From contig MBPM02000016.1 of assembly GCA_001695595.3 (NCBI GenBank), positions 372,001 through 436,000 on the forward strand: DNA of 64,000 nucleotides, given 5' to 3'. The notes beneath the pieces are model-generated. The model saw only the letters and a list, made by a program, of their open reading frames with translations. It searched no databases and was not told the origin of the DNA. Each line of letters begins with the position of its first letter. The stretch's first letter is position 1. Source of the stretch: Plasmopara viticola. Its lineage: Eukaryota > Oomycota > Peronosporomycetes > Peronosporales > Peronosporaceae. A program made the translations under genes and the position numbers. Below are positions 32,654 to 44,830 of the stretch, piece by piece.

Positions 32654-34173
32654 GCTAATCCTATCGTCTTAGTCTTGGTACTACAAATCCTTAAGCTCCG
32701 CTGCACGTCCTTGGTAGCAACAGTTTTGTTTTCGAGGCAGATAAAACGACAGTGTTCCGCCTTGGAGCAGATATTTGAGCTTCCGAATTCGCTCTCGGTA
32801 CGATGACATATTCAGCGGCGGGTATATATATGAAGGGTATATTGCCTGTACAGCGATGACAATGACGAGTGAACGCAGATAGAGAAGGGAAAGGTATGGT
32901 CTGTTTGAATGCACCAAACGACTCAACAATGAATGTGATTTAGTTTGTATGGCTGGGTCGAAACCTTACCAAGAGGTATAACTCAATCATTCGACCGATT
33001 GTTTCTGTGATTTTTATCGCGATGGTATATAGGAAGGCGAAGACATAGTGCTTGTACCCGTCGAAGAACATTTAAACGTAAATTACAATTGAATTGCAGC
33101 ACACCACACTTGACGACGGCCGAGTTGTGCCTTGTGATGGTATAAGTGTAATGGTGGACCTATCGAGCCAGCACGCCATTGAGGGCATTTAATCAGTATG
33201 ACCATGATAGTAGTGAGCGAAAAAATAGAGCGATTTTGTACATGGACCTGTCGATAATTCGAAAGTATACATCGCTTCCGGATCCTTCAAAGAATATCTT
33301 TGGCAATGTATAAAGCAAAGTTTTTGCAACCATGAATTGGGGACCAATGCAGGCACACCAAGAAAGATAGTTTTCTCCTCACGCAAGGTGAGTCAAATGT
33401 GTCAGTCAAAAACATCAATATATACGAAGAATGCTTTGTGCCGTATCGTTGGTGGAATGTCTACAGGATCGCTATCTTTGGCCAATTAAAATGAGCCGCT
33501 TGTAGAGATTATGTTGGCGCCGAAGTCGCATGATGTTATAAAAAGCGTGAAAAGAGACGTTTCGAATGTTGGGATGACTTATGATTTGGAAAAAGAAACG
33601 GCGTCGTCTCTTCATTGTGAATATTGTAGCAGAAAGTCGAGAACCTATAGCTAGTAGTAATGACGTTAAAAAACGCGGATTCTCGAACTCGTATCGAAAC
33701 GTTGAAGTCCAATATGACGCTACGATAATGTTGTAGTGCAATCGCGGGACTGTTGGGCTATTGCATTTCATTTTACGGATGATAACGACAACTTTTTGGG
33801 CTGGTAACTAGCGATGAAAAGCAGACAGTAGTTTATGAGGTATTTGAACGTCGTAAGTCATCGAAACTCGGCGCTTTTTTTGTCTTTGCCCTCCCTTCTT
33901 ATGTTTTGCTCTTTTTCTCGGTTGTAAATTCAATTGATTACGGACTAAATATCGACGACCAGTTAATAAAAATTTCAGCCATAACTTGGCGCCTCAGAAG
34001 GCGGGCCAATCTGGCTATCGACTGCTAAGTTAAGCCCGCGAACAGCTAGAACTTTTATACCACGTAAATTTAAAATCAAAGGATAATTTGTGTAAGACAT
34101 GATAACAACGAAGCTTGATATTATGCCGGTTGGCTGACGCCTGTCTGAGCCGAGGAGGGACATGATGAACCTC

Positions 34174-34209
34174 GCGCGCAAATCTTCTAAAATTAGAAGA
34201 TTTGCGCGC
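34174..34209. repeat. 36-base near-perfect palindrome
   Basis: 17-base arms (GCGCGCAAATCTTCTAA and its exact complement) separated by two A. It could form a cruciform or RNA hairpin, or mark a transposon end. Confidence 0.85.
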
Positions 34210-36143
34210 AAATGAATCTTGGTGTACGAAGAGAAGCGCGGCCAGGTGGTTCTGATGAGCTCGGCCATTACAGGAATATGTTGAACTGGGGAGTGACTTC
34301 GTTGAATGTAAGTTAAGCCTGCGCCGAACCCAAAGCGGCGGCGCGGCACTGGTGGACGCGTATGTGATTGCAGGCGTAGATGGAGCTACGGGCGACGAAG
34401 CTAGGAACGATACAATCGCGAGTGAAATGAACTAGCTAGGAATAAGTGGCAGGAGTGGTTGTCGACAGTAAGGACGGATGTATAGTGCGCTCCAATGCCA
34501 ATTTTACTGATTACAATCGTCATTTTTAACGCACGCTTCTAAGCCGCTTGAGGCTACAGAATTTTATGAGGAAAATTTTTATTGTTGAGTCCGCACACTA
34601 GTGCCAGGCATGAGTGCCTAGCTCGGAAAGAACCTGGACCAACTTAACATCACCATCTTGGACGAAAAAGTGGACCCGGTCCTGCCGTGTACGACTTAAA
34701 AAGTGATGACGGATGGGGAAGCGGCGAGTGGAAAGTACGCTTGGACCATTAAACAGCGACAACAACCTGTCAATTTTAAAAAATGAGCGACGGAGGAAAG
34801 CGTATGACCAGAATTATAGTTGCTATCCCATTGCAAAAGAACGTCACTGGGCAGCCTTTGGAGTAGCTTCTTGACGAGTGTGACGTTCGCTTTTTTGCTT
34901 TTTTTTCTAGCATTTTTTTCTGTTAAAAGACAACGATTTGAAAGCAACTCGGCTATCGAAAAGACTTGCACATTGTATTCTTTGCTTCCACGGTTAAATT
35001 ACGTTTGTGTAGGTCGTCTGTTGTTTTAAATGGTGCAGGGTTCTTCATTATTGTGTATGATCTCTCTAGATGCCAAACATCGCTGTCAACTGAAGTAAAG
35101 AGGTTGAAAGTTATTCACTATGCTGTCTCGAGCTGACACGAGGAAGAAACTTTTACGTGGACAATATTTTGTAGTTATTAAAGAGGTATTTTAGTGTGGT
35201 TGCTACTTTCACTGGCACCGTTATAGATAGCCATACGGCGCTGCCATCGTGAGAAGAAAGATGCGGGGGGGGGGAGCCAAGTGTTTAAAAATTAATTGTG
35301 CGTCTTCCACTGCTCTTGCAGACGCCGCCCGGCCGTCGAGCCCAATAATGCCTTCATTATAATTTTGTGTACTTGTCCTAAGAAGTTGTACCATTTGTCT
35401 TTAATATGCCAATGAAAACCATTCAAAAAAGGTTGTAATGGTCGCAATTGTCTGTGACGAATGTCATATTGATAAAAGCCACAATTAGCCGGTCCCCAGC
35501 TCACAGAGACGCCACGACATTTGAACATGAAACAGACTATAGCGTCGTTTGACGACTTGAGTACGCGTCTGTTTTAAACTCTCAAAGTAACGCATTTGAA
35601 TTGGCGGTCTGCGGTCTCGACACCCGTTCCTTAGGCGCGCGACATTGGCGATACTCTAATTGTTTACACAACCGCAAATCCAGGCAATAGGCACTGCGAC
35701 AACTCTGTCGTCTACGGTGTCGTTAGAATCTCCACACTTTTACCCATGGAGTAATTAGTACCAGAACCATCTTTTTTCGGAACAGCGCAGAGGGGCTTCG
35801 TTACCAAAGACGTGGCGTTAGGTGGTTATAGCAGTTAATTCAACAATGCAAGTATATAATACCTCAAATTAAACTTCGACGCTACCATGATATTTAAGTG
35901 TTAAAGTATTGCTTTTGCTATACACTGATCTTTGCTTGCGACAAGTCCACACAGATATGTGAGAGTGCAGAAAAAGTTGCTTGACCCTTTTTCATGAAAT
36001 AGTGCGACCATTTTTTGTTTCAATTGCTCCGCCTTCCGTCTCTTGTCTCAATCCATCTATCGCTGGCTGTAGCATAATCCGAAGAGCACGACGTCAAAGA
36101 AGTCGAAACACATCGAGTCGGCATCTTGACGCAGCGAGCCGCC

Positions 36144-37047
36144 ATGACCGTTGCTGAGCAAACCAGTATGCGCACGTCCGCGCCCGTGGGCTTTTGGGGC
36201 CCACCGACGTCTACGATCGACTGGTGTGAGTACAATTACGAGCACAGTCACTACATTGCCGAGTTCTGGAACACCATTAGCAACTCGCTTTTCGTGGTCC
36301 TTGGGCTCTACGGTCTTTATCGCAGTATCAAAATGGGGTTTGAACCTCGATTTCATCTGCAATTCATTGGCGTGATCATTACTGGCCTCGGGTCCGCCAT
36401 GTTTCACGGGACGCTTCAGCACGTGTTCCAGCAGTGTGACGAGACGCCCATGGTGTGGTCTGTTTTGGTGTGGAATTACATTGTCTTTAACAAAGAGATT
36501 CAACAGATTCCAATCAAGAACGCCGAGAGCTACGTGATTGCCATTCTTACGGCGACCGGCGCCATAGTTACTGTACTCCACGCCGTTTATCGATTCACGA
36601 CGGCCTTTCAATTCTTCTTTGCCTTTTTTGCGTTTGCAGCGTGCTTTCGTCAAGGCGTGTATTACGTCAATGTAGAGGACCCTCGCGCACGCGCTGTAGC
36701 GCAGTCATACGTGATTCTCGGACACATTGGCTTGGGCTTCTGGCTCATGGATTACCACTACTGTCACGAGATCCGCAAATGGCCGATCAATCCCCAGGGT
36801 CATGCCTTGTGCGTTGCTGTTGCCTTGTAACGTGTGTGACTTGTGCTGTGCCTCACTTACTCGTTATGTCGTTTTCGTTGGCAGGTGGCATCTTTTTATG
36901 GGACTATCGTCGTACCATGGCCCAATCTTTATGCAATACGTTCGGATGGAGCAGCTTAATAAGAATGCTCGCATTGAAGACGTGTGCTTTGGTATCGAGA
37001 CGATCGTCGTTGACCCAGTAAGTCCCAAGAAGCCCAAGGAATTGTGA
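36144..37047 (+). CDS. alkaline ceramidase, copy 1
   Basis: Two exons, 36144-36808 and 36885-37047, with a 76-base intron (GTGCGT...GGCAG, phase 2); 275 residues from ATG 36144. It belongs to the alkaline ceramidase (YPC1/ACER) family, multi-pass membrane enzymes that split ceramide into a sphingoid base and a fatty acid in the ER or Golgi. The family's opening block GFWGPPTSTIDWCEYNY is present. Predicted catalytic and zinc residues are all visible by comparison with ACER3: Ser84 and His88 (GSAMFHGTLQH), Asp99 (CDETPM), and His220 and His224 (GHALWHL). The intron falls inside that last His-x3-His pair. About seven hydrophobic helices fit the family. A second copy follows 560 bases downstream on the same strand. 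Confidence 0.92.
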
Positions 37048-37610
37048 GCCTTTTTCGCCAAGACACGTGTGTTTCGGTACGGGACGTTTCTTCGTCACGC
37101 CGTCATGTTACTCACACGTATTAGAGTACATCTGCTTAGTCGCCTTCGCTTAATCCGCAACGTCTCTATCGCTGGACTACTTTACCATATGTTAAGACTT
37201 TATTATGGGTGCAATAAGTTGTACAGCCCTTCGTCCTCTTTGTTCTTATCGTCTCGTCCTTCTCTACGACATCACGGGGGTAAAAGCATAAAGGCAAATC
37301 GTCATGTCTAGCGTAATCGTCCACAGCTCCTAGCTCCATTACTACGCTCTTATTTGATCAATCGTGTACAATCAACGCCATACACGTCCGGTAACGAGAC
37401 TGCCCAGCCTTAATTCGTGCATATTACTTTTGAAATACTATACGCAAATTGAAGTTTTTGTTATAAAATTTGGCAACCTTGAAGCAAGAGGAATGTTACA
37501 CACACGTTTATCTTTTGCAGTCGTTTCATGGAAGCTTCTTGAACCGACCGCCACGAGCACGAGTGTACAATTTCGTGCGACGTCGCCACTTCACTTTGAA
37601 AGTTGACAAC
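37048..37610. other. spacer between the two ceramidase genes
   Basis: About 560 bases with the promoter of copy 2. A TTTTGCAG at about 37515-37522 resembles a splice acceptor, so copy 2 may have an untranslated first exon here. Confidence 0.35.
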
Positions 37611-38570
37611 ATGCCCGCGACCAGCTTGCGGTCTTTAGTGTCGAACGGCTATTGGGGCCCACCAACGTCTACGATTGACTGGTGTGAGAACAATTACGAG
37701 CACAGTTACTACATTGCCGAGTTCTGGAACACGATCAGCAACTCGCTTTTCGTGGTCCTTGGACTCTACGGGCTCTATCGCAGTATCAAAATGGGGTCTG
37801 AACTTCGATTTCACCTGCAATTTATTGGCGTCATGGTGACTGGCCTCGGGTCCGCCATGTTTCACGGGACGCTTCAGCACGTGTTCCAGCAATGTGACGA
37901 GACGCCCATGGTGTGGTCCATTCTAGTGTGGAATTACATTGTCTACTACAATGAGATTGAGCAAATTCCAATCAAAAACGCCAGCACTTACGTAGTCATC
38001 TTTTTGACAACGATCGGGGCCATCTTTACGGTCGTACACGCGCTGTATCGGTTTACAACGGTCTTTCAAGTCTTTTTTGGTCTTTTGGCAGTAGTGGGTG
38101 CGGCACGATTGTGTGTGCATTATGCTCAGGTGAAGGATCGAAGGGCTCGTGCAGTGGCAAGATCGTACGTGACGTTTAGCCTTATTGGCTTCGCCTTGTG
38201 GCTGATGGACTACCATTACTGCCATATCTTTCGTGGTTTGCCCGTAAATCCTCAAGGCCACGCCTGGTACGATTTCCTACCTGGCAGACACTGTATACGA
38301 TATTCCATACCGATTTCTTTTGCTCTGATTATTTGCTGTAGGTGGCACATGTTTACGGGTATCTCGACGTACTACGGTCCAATTTTCATGCAATATGCGC
38401 GGATGGAGCAGCTCAAGAAGAAGGTTCGCATTCAGGACACATGCTTAGGCATCAAGACGATTGTTGTGGAGAACAACGCGCCCGTCACTTTCAACAAATG
38501 CAAGCAGCTTTACCCACGAGTTGACGCATTTTTTGACCACCGTGGGTCTGTTTTGACCAAACTCGACTAA
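37611..38570 (+). CDS. alkaline ceramidase, copy 2
   Basis: Two exons, 37611-38266 and 38342-38570, with a 75-base intron (GTACGA...CTGTAG, phase 2); 294 residues. It is closely similar to copy 1 across the core, so the two are a recent tandem duplication. Ser81, His85, Asp96, His217 and His221 (GHAWWHM after splicing) keep the full catalytic set. Differences concentrate in the loop near YYNEIEQIPIKNASTY and in the C-terminus, which is longer here (NKCKQLYPRVDAFFDHRGSV). The intron is a multiple of three with no in-frame stop, so an unspliced message would be translatable but would insert 25 residues between the two zinc His residues. ATG 37611 matches the start of copy 1; upstream in-frame codons have no other ATG. 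Confidence 0.92.
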   Translation: MPATSLRSLVSNGYWGPPTSTIDWCENNYEHSYYIAEFWNTISNSLFVVLGLYGLYRSIKMGSELRFHLQFIGVMVTGLGSAMFHGTLQHVFQQCDETPMVWSILVWNYIVYYNEIEQIPIKNASTYVVIFLTTIGAIFTVVHALYRFTTVFQVFFGLLAVVGAARLCVHYAQVKDRRARAVARSYVTFSLIGFALWLMDYHYCHIFRGLPVNPQGHAWYDFLPGRHCIRYSIPISFALIICCRWHMFTGISTYYGPIFMQYARMEQLKKKVRIQDTCLGIKTIVVENNAPVTFNKCKQLYPRVDAFFDHRGSVLTKLD

Positions 38571-39498
38571 AGTCAAGGTTCAAGGTACCGTAGTTGCAAC
38601 GCTAGAATGGAAATGAGACGAGGTAATTTAAATACGATAACGATGTGGGCTGGCATCGTACATTAAAATTGAAGCTGCAATTAACGATCTGAGGCTCATT
38701 ATCGCGCAATTTTACTAGAGCTATAGGTTTAAGGGTAGCTCATCTACCGTTTTCCTTTATAAGCATTATTACGTGTCGGCGGGTAATTACCTATCATGCT
38801 AATTTATCTGCAGGAACGATAATGACTAGTATGTAAAATAATGGTATCATTGAGCTTGATCGAATAGCTACGACTATAAAGCGAAATCGCTTGCCATGGT
38901 GCAACAAAGCTTTTAGAAGTTTTACAGAGAGATAGTGACTATTACTATGACGAAAGCTATCGCTATCGAGCCTTGAAAGTTTTAATCGACAGCTGTTCAA
39001 TATCATTATTATTATAGCACGAAATATGCTCTTAACAACTGAAAGGTTTGTGCTTTTTTCGACATACCCCTTTTAATAGTAATAATAAGTGGATTTTGTC
39101 CACTTTACTTTGAAACACCTCCTTATTATGATTGTTTCCATAAAGCTTGCTTTTTCTTTGCTTGCAGAAACTCTGTGTGTGGGACTAAATTGAATTTGCC
39201 GCTGCTTCTTTTGCAAACGAAATGCTTTCAACTGCCACAAAAACGCCACACTCAACAGTTTAGCCATACCGTGCGACACGATGCGTTGTTGCCGCAAGGG
39301 AATGGTGACGAGAAAGCACTTGTGCCGTGGAAGGCATCTGCATCTGAAGTCAAATTGGCGGACAGACAAGGGTCGGCCGTATAATCCGAATCAAAGCAGG
39401 TCTGCTGCCTAAAAGTACTTCTTCATGTGCTCTTCGATTTGAATTCCAGTATTTCGAGCTAAAGGCCAGCTCTTACTTTAGTCTCCCATGCACATCAA
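38571..39498. other. 930 bases without a supported gene
   Basis: AT-rich 3' flank of the ceramidase gene. Short frames at 39073-39384 overlap on both strands and are unsupported. Confidence 0.3.
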
Positions 39499-39855
39499 TC
39501 AACATGTGGGCATGATTGCTTTCGTGCTATTTCCTTTACCCAAAAAATGTCTCTTTTCATCGATGACAAAGACGAAAGTATTAGAAACATGGGCTCGCAG
39601 TAGATTTTGTTGTGCTACCTGGGCCTTAAGCATAAGTTCTTGCTCTAAAAATTCGAGAATTGTGACGCGTTTTAGCTGTTCTGTAGCAAGAAGAGCTGTG
39701 AATGCATATGCTTTCTCATGTACATAAAAAACTGATTCTTCGGGCATATCAAACTGCGCATCCGATAGATAAGGAAGGTTGTTTGAATCATTCCGAAGTG
39801 TTTGAGTGGGTTCAGATAGACTGGATATCCGCGCAGGCGGAGGGTTGACCAGCAA
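39499..39855 (-). CDS. hypothetical helical fragment
   Basis: An open stretch of about 118 codons with no ATG at its start; the first in-frame ATG is about 37 codons in. It reads as amphipathic helix (ATEQLKRVTILEFLEQELML, KAQVAQQNLLRAHVSN). A GTAAGA donor-like site just upstream at about 39866 and a coding-like stretch beyond it (SSVTSSKSEEKIP) suggest the end of a once-spliced gene. I could not find a phase-consistent join, so it may be a gene remnant. No family is recognised. Confidence 0.3.
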   Translation of the reverse strand: MLVNPPPARISSLSEPTQTLRNDSNNLPYLSDAQFDMPEESVFYVHEKAYAFTALLATEQLKRVTILEFLEQELMLKAQVAQQNLLRAHVSNTFVFVIDEKRHFLGKGNSTKAIMPTC

Positions 39856-40135
39856 GTCTTACCAGGTATCTTTTCTTCGGATTTCGAGGAGGTCACGCTC
39901 GAGCAAGGCAACGAAGCTACATGGCAATACGAATATGCGAAGACAAAAAGTAATTTAAAATGGTAGAAACTCTCATGCGTTATCCCTCACGCAAACGCAT
40001 AAAGAGTTCGAAGATGGGCGGGGTGCTATGCAATGTCTTCAAAGATGAAAGCTGAACTTTTACAACTACGAAGAAGAGCGGCTTATGCTGACAAAGAGAG
40101 GAGCGCGTAAAAGAAGGTTTTAAGTAGCGTGCTGA

Positions 40136-40217
40136 AAGAAAAGAGCTTTTTGTGCTTAACCATGAAACGCTTCATGACTCCTGCGTTTCATAGTTAAGCA
40201 TAAAAAGCTCTTTTCTT
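40136..40217. repeat. long hairpin, 35-base arms
   Basis: The arms 40136-40170 and 40183-40217 are complementary at 33 of 35 positions around a 12-base loop. One of the two mismatches would be a G-U pair in RNA. It lies in gene-poor DNA and could be a tiny MITE-like element or a small-RNA hairpin. Confidence 0.85.
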
Positions 40218-41219
40218 GACTCGTGTCTGGCGTAGGAGGTGATCAGAAGGGTAAAGCCTGCCGTCGCCAAAGACAATTGGCAAATCGAGTTGAATTGATT
40301 ACATTGGTACTCCAGGGACTTGTTAGATTCAAGATCTTTTACAATTAAACACAAACGTGATTAGAAAATCCTGAAAATCGCTCTGCGAAAAACACAGGTC
40401 GCACATGTGCATTTAAAAAGACTCATTTACGTACCGTCTACTAAAAGAAAAAAAAGAAAAGCTGCTCAGCAATGCTTATTAATGTAATTCGTACCTTGAG
40501 GTGACCCCGGTTCGCTGAATACCTTGAAGGAATGTTGAAATATTTAAGCTTCTCAACAAGTCCCAACTGCAAAAGTTACTGCGAAGTGATTCTTTGCATA
40601 ATGTCTCAATTGGGGCTATTTTGGAAACAAATAATGCAGCTACTGCTAACAAGAATAGATAGATCTTAACATCCCTGTCGTCGTGACCATGATAGTCCAC
40701 TTTCTAACGTCCATAGATCCATTTTCGTAACCTAAATGCCCTCTTTGATGAATCTTTTAGCTTACCATCAGTAAGGCTATTTAAGTAAAAATACCGATAT
40801 CCCAGAACAACGTCTATTCGGGGCTTAACGAGAACTGAAAAAATCTTTATGAAGCCACATAGCTCAGCAATGCCTTCCTTCTTTGCACTGCACGGATATG
40901 ATTAATAAAACATATTTGACTACAGCTTGCAAATGAATGTCGAAAATTATATCGCCACTTACGAAGCGTGTGTGGGCGTGTGATCGACTCTTTTTTAAAA
41001 AGTGGTATGCAGCAATCCATGCGGCCCAATCCGCTGCTGTAGGCTCCTCTAGTGGGTAAAGTATGCGTAAATATTGCATGTGACTAGATACATGGCGACG
41101 GATCTGCTGCAGCAAATGCAAACGCTGCATATGGCGAGGGCCAAGGTGGCTTCATAGTACATGCGCTCGTCAATGGCATCATGCCTGCATACATCAAGAC
41201 CTTATGATTACTGGTCTTA
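40218..41219. other. 1 kb without a supported gene
   Basis: AT-rich. Short minus-strand frames at 40479-40700 and 40847-41130 have no recognisable content. The plus strand from about 41090 may already be retroelement. Confidence 0.3.
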
Positions 41220-41900
41220 AAAATTGTGGGGAAGAACGTCAAAACGAAGGCGCTAGATTTCGTGCATGTATGTCTTTATGTAGATAACATAAGTATCGCA
41301 GCGAGTACAAGCAAGCAGGTACAAGGTGTCAAGCAGGCACTAAAGAAAGCATCTACTATGTAAGAGGTAGGTAAGACCAAATTTATGGTGGGATAAAGAC
41401 CAATCATTATCGGACAAGAGTGGCGCTCGTGATCGAGCAGACTGTCACACCAATGACATGATAAAAAAAAATCAGCAAACCTATAAGAAGTTGAGATCTG
41501 TGTGAGTCAGGGTTGAAGTTGTCAAAGATGAAGTCTCCGGCGACGGCTGATGAATGACAAGTGATACGTTCGAAGCCGCACATGTCTTTCATTGAGTTCT
41601 TCTCTATATCGTAACATGCACCCGACCAGACGTTGCGTACGTAGTGACCTCAGCTATCTCGTTTTCTTGAAGAAACCTGATCAGCACCCTGAAAGGCTTG
41701 TAATCGTACTCTAATCCAACGCGAGAGCATGAACTCGTCTTCAAGAAAGGCGAAATGGGCTTGATTATCATGGCGTACACTGACACTGATGCCAGATGAA
41801 CGTGTTTTGATGGTGAGGTACAATTTTGCTTTCCGTATTTGACGAAGCCTACTACGCATAAGTGCGACGTATCATTTATTCGGAGATTGCGCAGCGATTT
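41220..41900 (+). mobile_element. Ty1/copia reverse transcriptase and RNase H remnant
   Basis: Plus-strand frames read ALDFVHVCLYVDNISIAAST, where the catalytic YVDD box has its second Asp changed to Asn. They continue with VKQALKKASTM, a stop and EVGKTKFMVG. At about 41600-41660 the frame reads YIVTCTRPDVAYVVTSAISF, the conserved copia segment after the reverse transcriptase. At about 41760 MAYTDTDA matches the RNase H start. Stops and frame changes make it inactive. Confidence 0.7.
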
Positions 41901-43769
41901 ATGAGTAAGCAATTGCCAGTGTGTGCTATATTGCGCGCCTGAGAGTAAATACTGCGACGATCACACAGTAGAACGTCTTTGATCACATCCGGCTATATGT
42001 CGCGCGTTTTCGAGTGACTTCAATGCACAAGGAGCTGTTCTTCTGAGATTTTGGTAAGCTCAATAGATTGATTTGCACTTACCTAACTATACGTCTTGTG
42101 CTAAATCTTACCGTGACATTTTTATTCAAATAGATTATAATTAGCATTATGCAAAGATGCTGTGCGAAACCTTGCATACAAAGAGTGCATTGAGCCAGAA
42201 CAAAAGCGCTCTTATCAGCGCAAACGCGACCTACGTTGGTCGTAAAGAAAGCACTACGACCACAAGAATAGACTGAGAAAAAAATGGTTTTCATCGATGA
42301 TTCAATTTCAAATTTACACTTACGAAGCCGTTCACAGGAAGGCAATGACTGATAGTTTTGGATATCGAGCCCTAAGAGATGTAGTGTGCATGCACAGATT
42401 AGTCAAGCTCAAAATTGCGCTTCTCACATAAAAAATATCAATACGCTTTGAACTGAGTATCAGAAATTTTAAGGTGTGAAATGGGTCTTGTGAATGCTGA
42501 AAGCTAAATCAGTGGTGAAAATATTACAAGAATAATCAGCGGGAGCTTATTGCAAAAAGCTACCCAATGAGCCAACTTTATACAAACAGGCATCAAAAAC
42601 TATACTTCCACTGCTTGCGAAGTTGTCGATCAAGAATGGCCGATTACGTTAACACTTAAGATCAAAACCATTCTTAACGTATCGTGACTAAACATGGGTA
42701 AAAGACTAAGAACAAACACTTTTTGTGTCAGTACCAGTATTTGATGGTCCAACAAAGGGAATGCGCTGTTTTGTAAGTGACGATTGAGGGATGCTACTTT
42801 GAAAAATAAGTAAAAAAAATGTGATGCATCGTTAAGGTCCAGAAGTAAAATGTCAAAATTATAAGGTCACGAAACAAAAATATCATCATCTGTGCTTGCG
42901 GTCTGACCGGAATATCCTCTTAAGCGTCACCCTTAGTAAGACATTCAGGAGGTCTCGAGTAGAAAGTCAACTTGAAGAAAAGTCTTTTGCAAATGTTCTA
43001 ATTTTGTTGAGCAAAGGTCTGGTCAAGAGTGAGTAAAACGCAGCTTGATCAGAAATTAAGGTTCGGCTTCAAATTTTGGTCGGTACGACATCATCCGCTG
43101 CAATAGGCTTTGAAAAAGTAAAACATGCCACCAAACCCCCAGCCACAAGTGCATTGCTTCATTGGACAAAAAAAATGCTTGACAGCAAATGCGATGACAA
43201 AATTGGATGTGTATGCAGTCTTGTCAATGCCTTACTTCATACAAGTATAAGACTGCGCTCATTGTTCTAGACCAGATTACCATTCCGCCTACGTGATTTT
43301 CTTGATAGCAAGATTCGTAGAACAAGCATCGAGGTGACGTTCGTTTCCGTCGGTTTAGAACACCACTCTATTCAAGCTGAGCCGTGGGAGGTTATTATCT
43401 TGCATACGAATAAGCGACATATCTTGTAAGCAGTGCTGAATGTTGTGCAGCAGACCTAGATTTTCCGTTGATGTGGCCAGAACAACAAAAATACAACCCG
43501 CTTAAGTGGTCTCGATGGTTAGATGGCAAAAGCATAATCCACACACACTTGCATTAGCAGCAATATTTTTATCTGCTCAAGTGTCATATAAGCTTAAGCG
43601 TCATCTTGTAGCCAGCCATGCGTTTAGCTGATAATCGGAGGTGCCAGACGATTTTTTTTTCGGATACTAAGTACTATTGCAGTAAGCCCCACACATCGCC
43701 TTCTGAAAAACAGGTATAGTTACTCTATCCGCAAACATATCCAGATCAAAATGCTAAATTAGCGGTTGT
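41901..43769. other. 1.9 kb, probable retroelement debris
   Basis: No domain recognised. It lies between copia pieces of opposite strand, so an element end or a second element's integrase may be hidden here. Confidence 0.3.
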
Positions 43770-44830
43770 GTGCCTTCAGCGTTAACGACATACGTCTTAA
43801 GAATGTGCACATTTACCAACGAAACCATCCTGATAACGCGCGCTCATGACCGCCTCGACTGCCAAAGAGGAATACGCCAAGTAGCAGACACTGGGATCAT
43901 TTTCATCGCGATACAAGTTAAACATGATGTGCTTTATTCATCATCGAGTTTGCTTTGCTGGAAAAGCCAGATTTGGTTCTCGAGCTCATCGACCTTGTGA
44001 GGAACCATGTCCTTCACACGTCTCACCAAGCAACCAAACGTAGAGGTTTTATTACCATTCGGATTCGCTTGCCATCAACACCCATCAGGCCTACCGATCT
44101 TGTTGCAAGGACACAAAGCTACTTTCCGTCAGCAAATGCTACTTTGTTGCGACGAAGCATTGCTTCACGATGTGAAGTCATGTGGGAATGAAAAATTACC
44201 CATCCATTTAGCCACTTCTACCCAAAGGCAATCACAACGTCTTCATTGCTTCTTTTTCTAGTGTTGGAGCAGTCCCGCTTGAGGTGTCCAGCTTGACCAC
44301 ATTTGAAGCCCCCGCCTGTTAAACTGATTAATTTCGCACCCTTGTCTATGTGCACGCTGTATCCGATGTCCTTTGAAAACCTCATGAACTTGATCCTTGC
44401 GCCATACGATGCAGCTTTCATTGCGCGCTTTGACTTCCCTTCTTGTTCTGCCGCTTTAATCTCTTTCGACAGCTTCTCTTTCACCTCATCAACCGTAATA
44501 TCGTTTGATCTTTACATGATCGACGAGGTTGGCTTGTACTCCACCGGGAGGCTACTAAGCAGTATCAGAAGCTATCGAGCATCATCAACTGGCTCTCCAA
44601 GTGTCTGCAATCCCATGATAAGCTCGTCAAGATTGTTGCGATGCTTGAACATTTTTTTCATCTGAGCCCTTATCGACGACTGTTCATTGACACACGATTA
44701 TGCAATGTAGTCCGATTGTATATTCTTGCAACGTGTCCGAAGCTTGCATAGCTGACGTCGCTGAACAAATATTTGTATAATAGTCGAAAGCAATCCATTG
44801 AGCAATCAGACCGAGATAATTATGACATTA
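43770..44830 (-). mobile_element. Ty1/copia gag, zinc knuckle and protease remnant
   Basis: The minus strand from about 44660 down reads a gag core (NNLDELIMGLQTLGEPVDDAR, LLSSLPVEYKPTSS, then VDEVKEKLSKEIKAAEQEGK). A zinc knuckle follows at about 44270 (FKCGQAGHLKRDC); its first Cys is Gly. Below 44180 come protease-region fragments (SSVAFADGK, GVDGKRIRMV). It is broken by stops and frame changes. Confidence 0.65.

Larger units (their letters stand above)
31986..36143. other. 4.2 kb without a supported gene
   Basis: AT-rich. It holds a 35-base tandem repeat (32586-32653), a palindrome (34174-34209) and a run of ten G at about 35265. The longest frame (33975-34349, minus) spans the palindrome and looks accidental. 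Confidence 0.35.

Noticed and set aside
35265..35274. Run of ten G
   Set aside because: Isolated homopolymer with no associated structure; possibly a sequencing artefact.
36057..36653. Long open frame antisense to ceramidase copy 1
   Set aside because: It mirrors conserved ceramidase codons and is broken in the antisense of copy 2, so it is a by-product of codon use.
37470..37610. Longer N-terminus for ceramidase copy 2
   Set aside because: It begins with TTG, and the only ATG at a position comparable to copy 1 is 37611. The upstream codons also contain a splice-acceptor-like TTTTGCAG.
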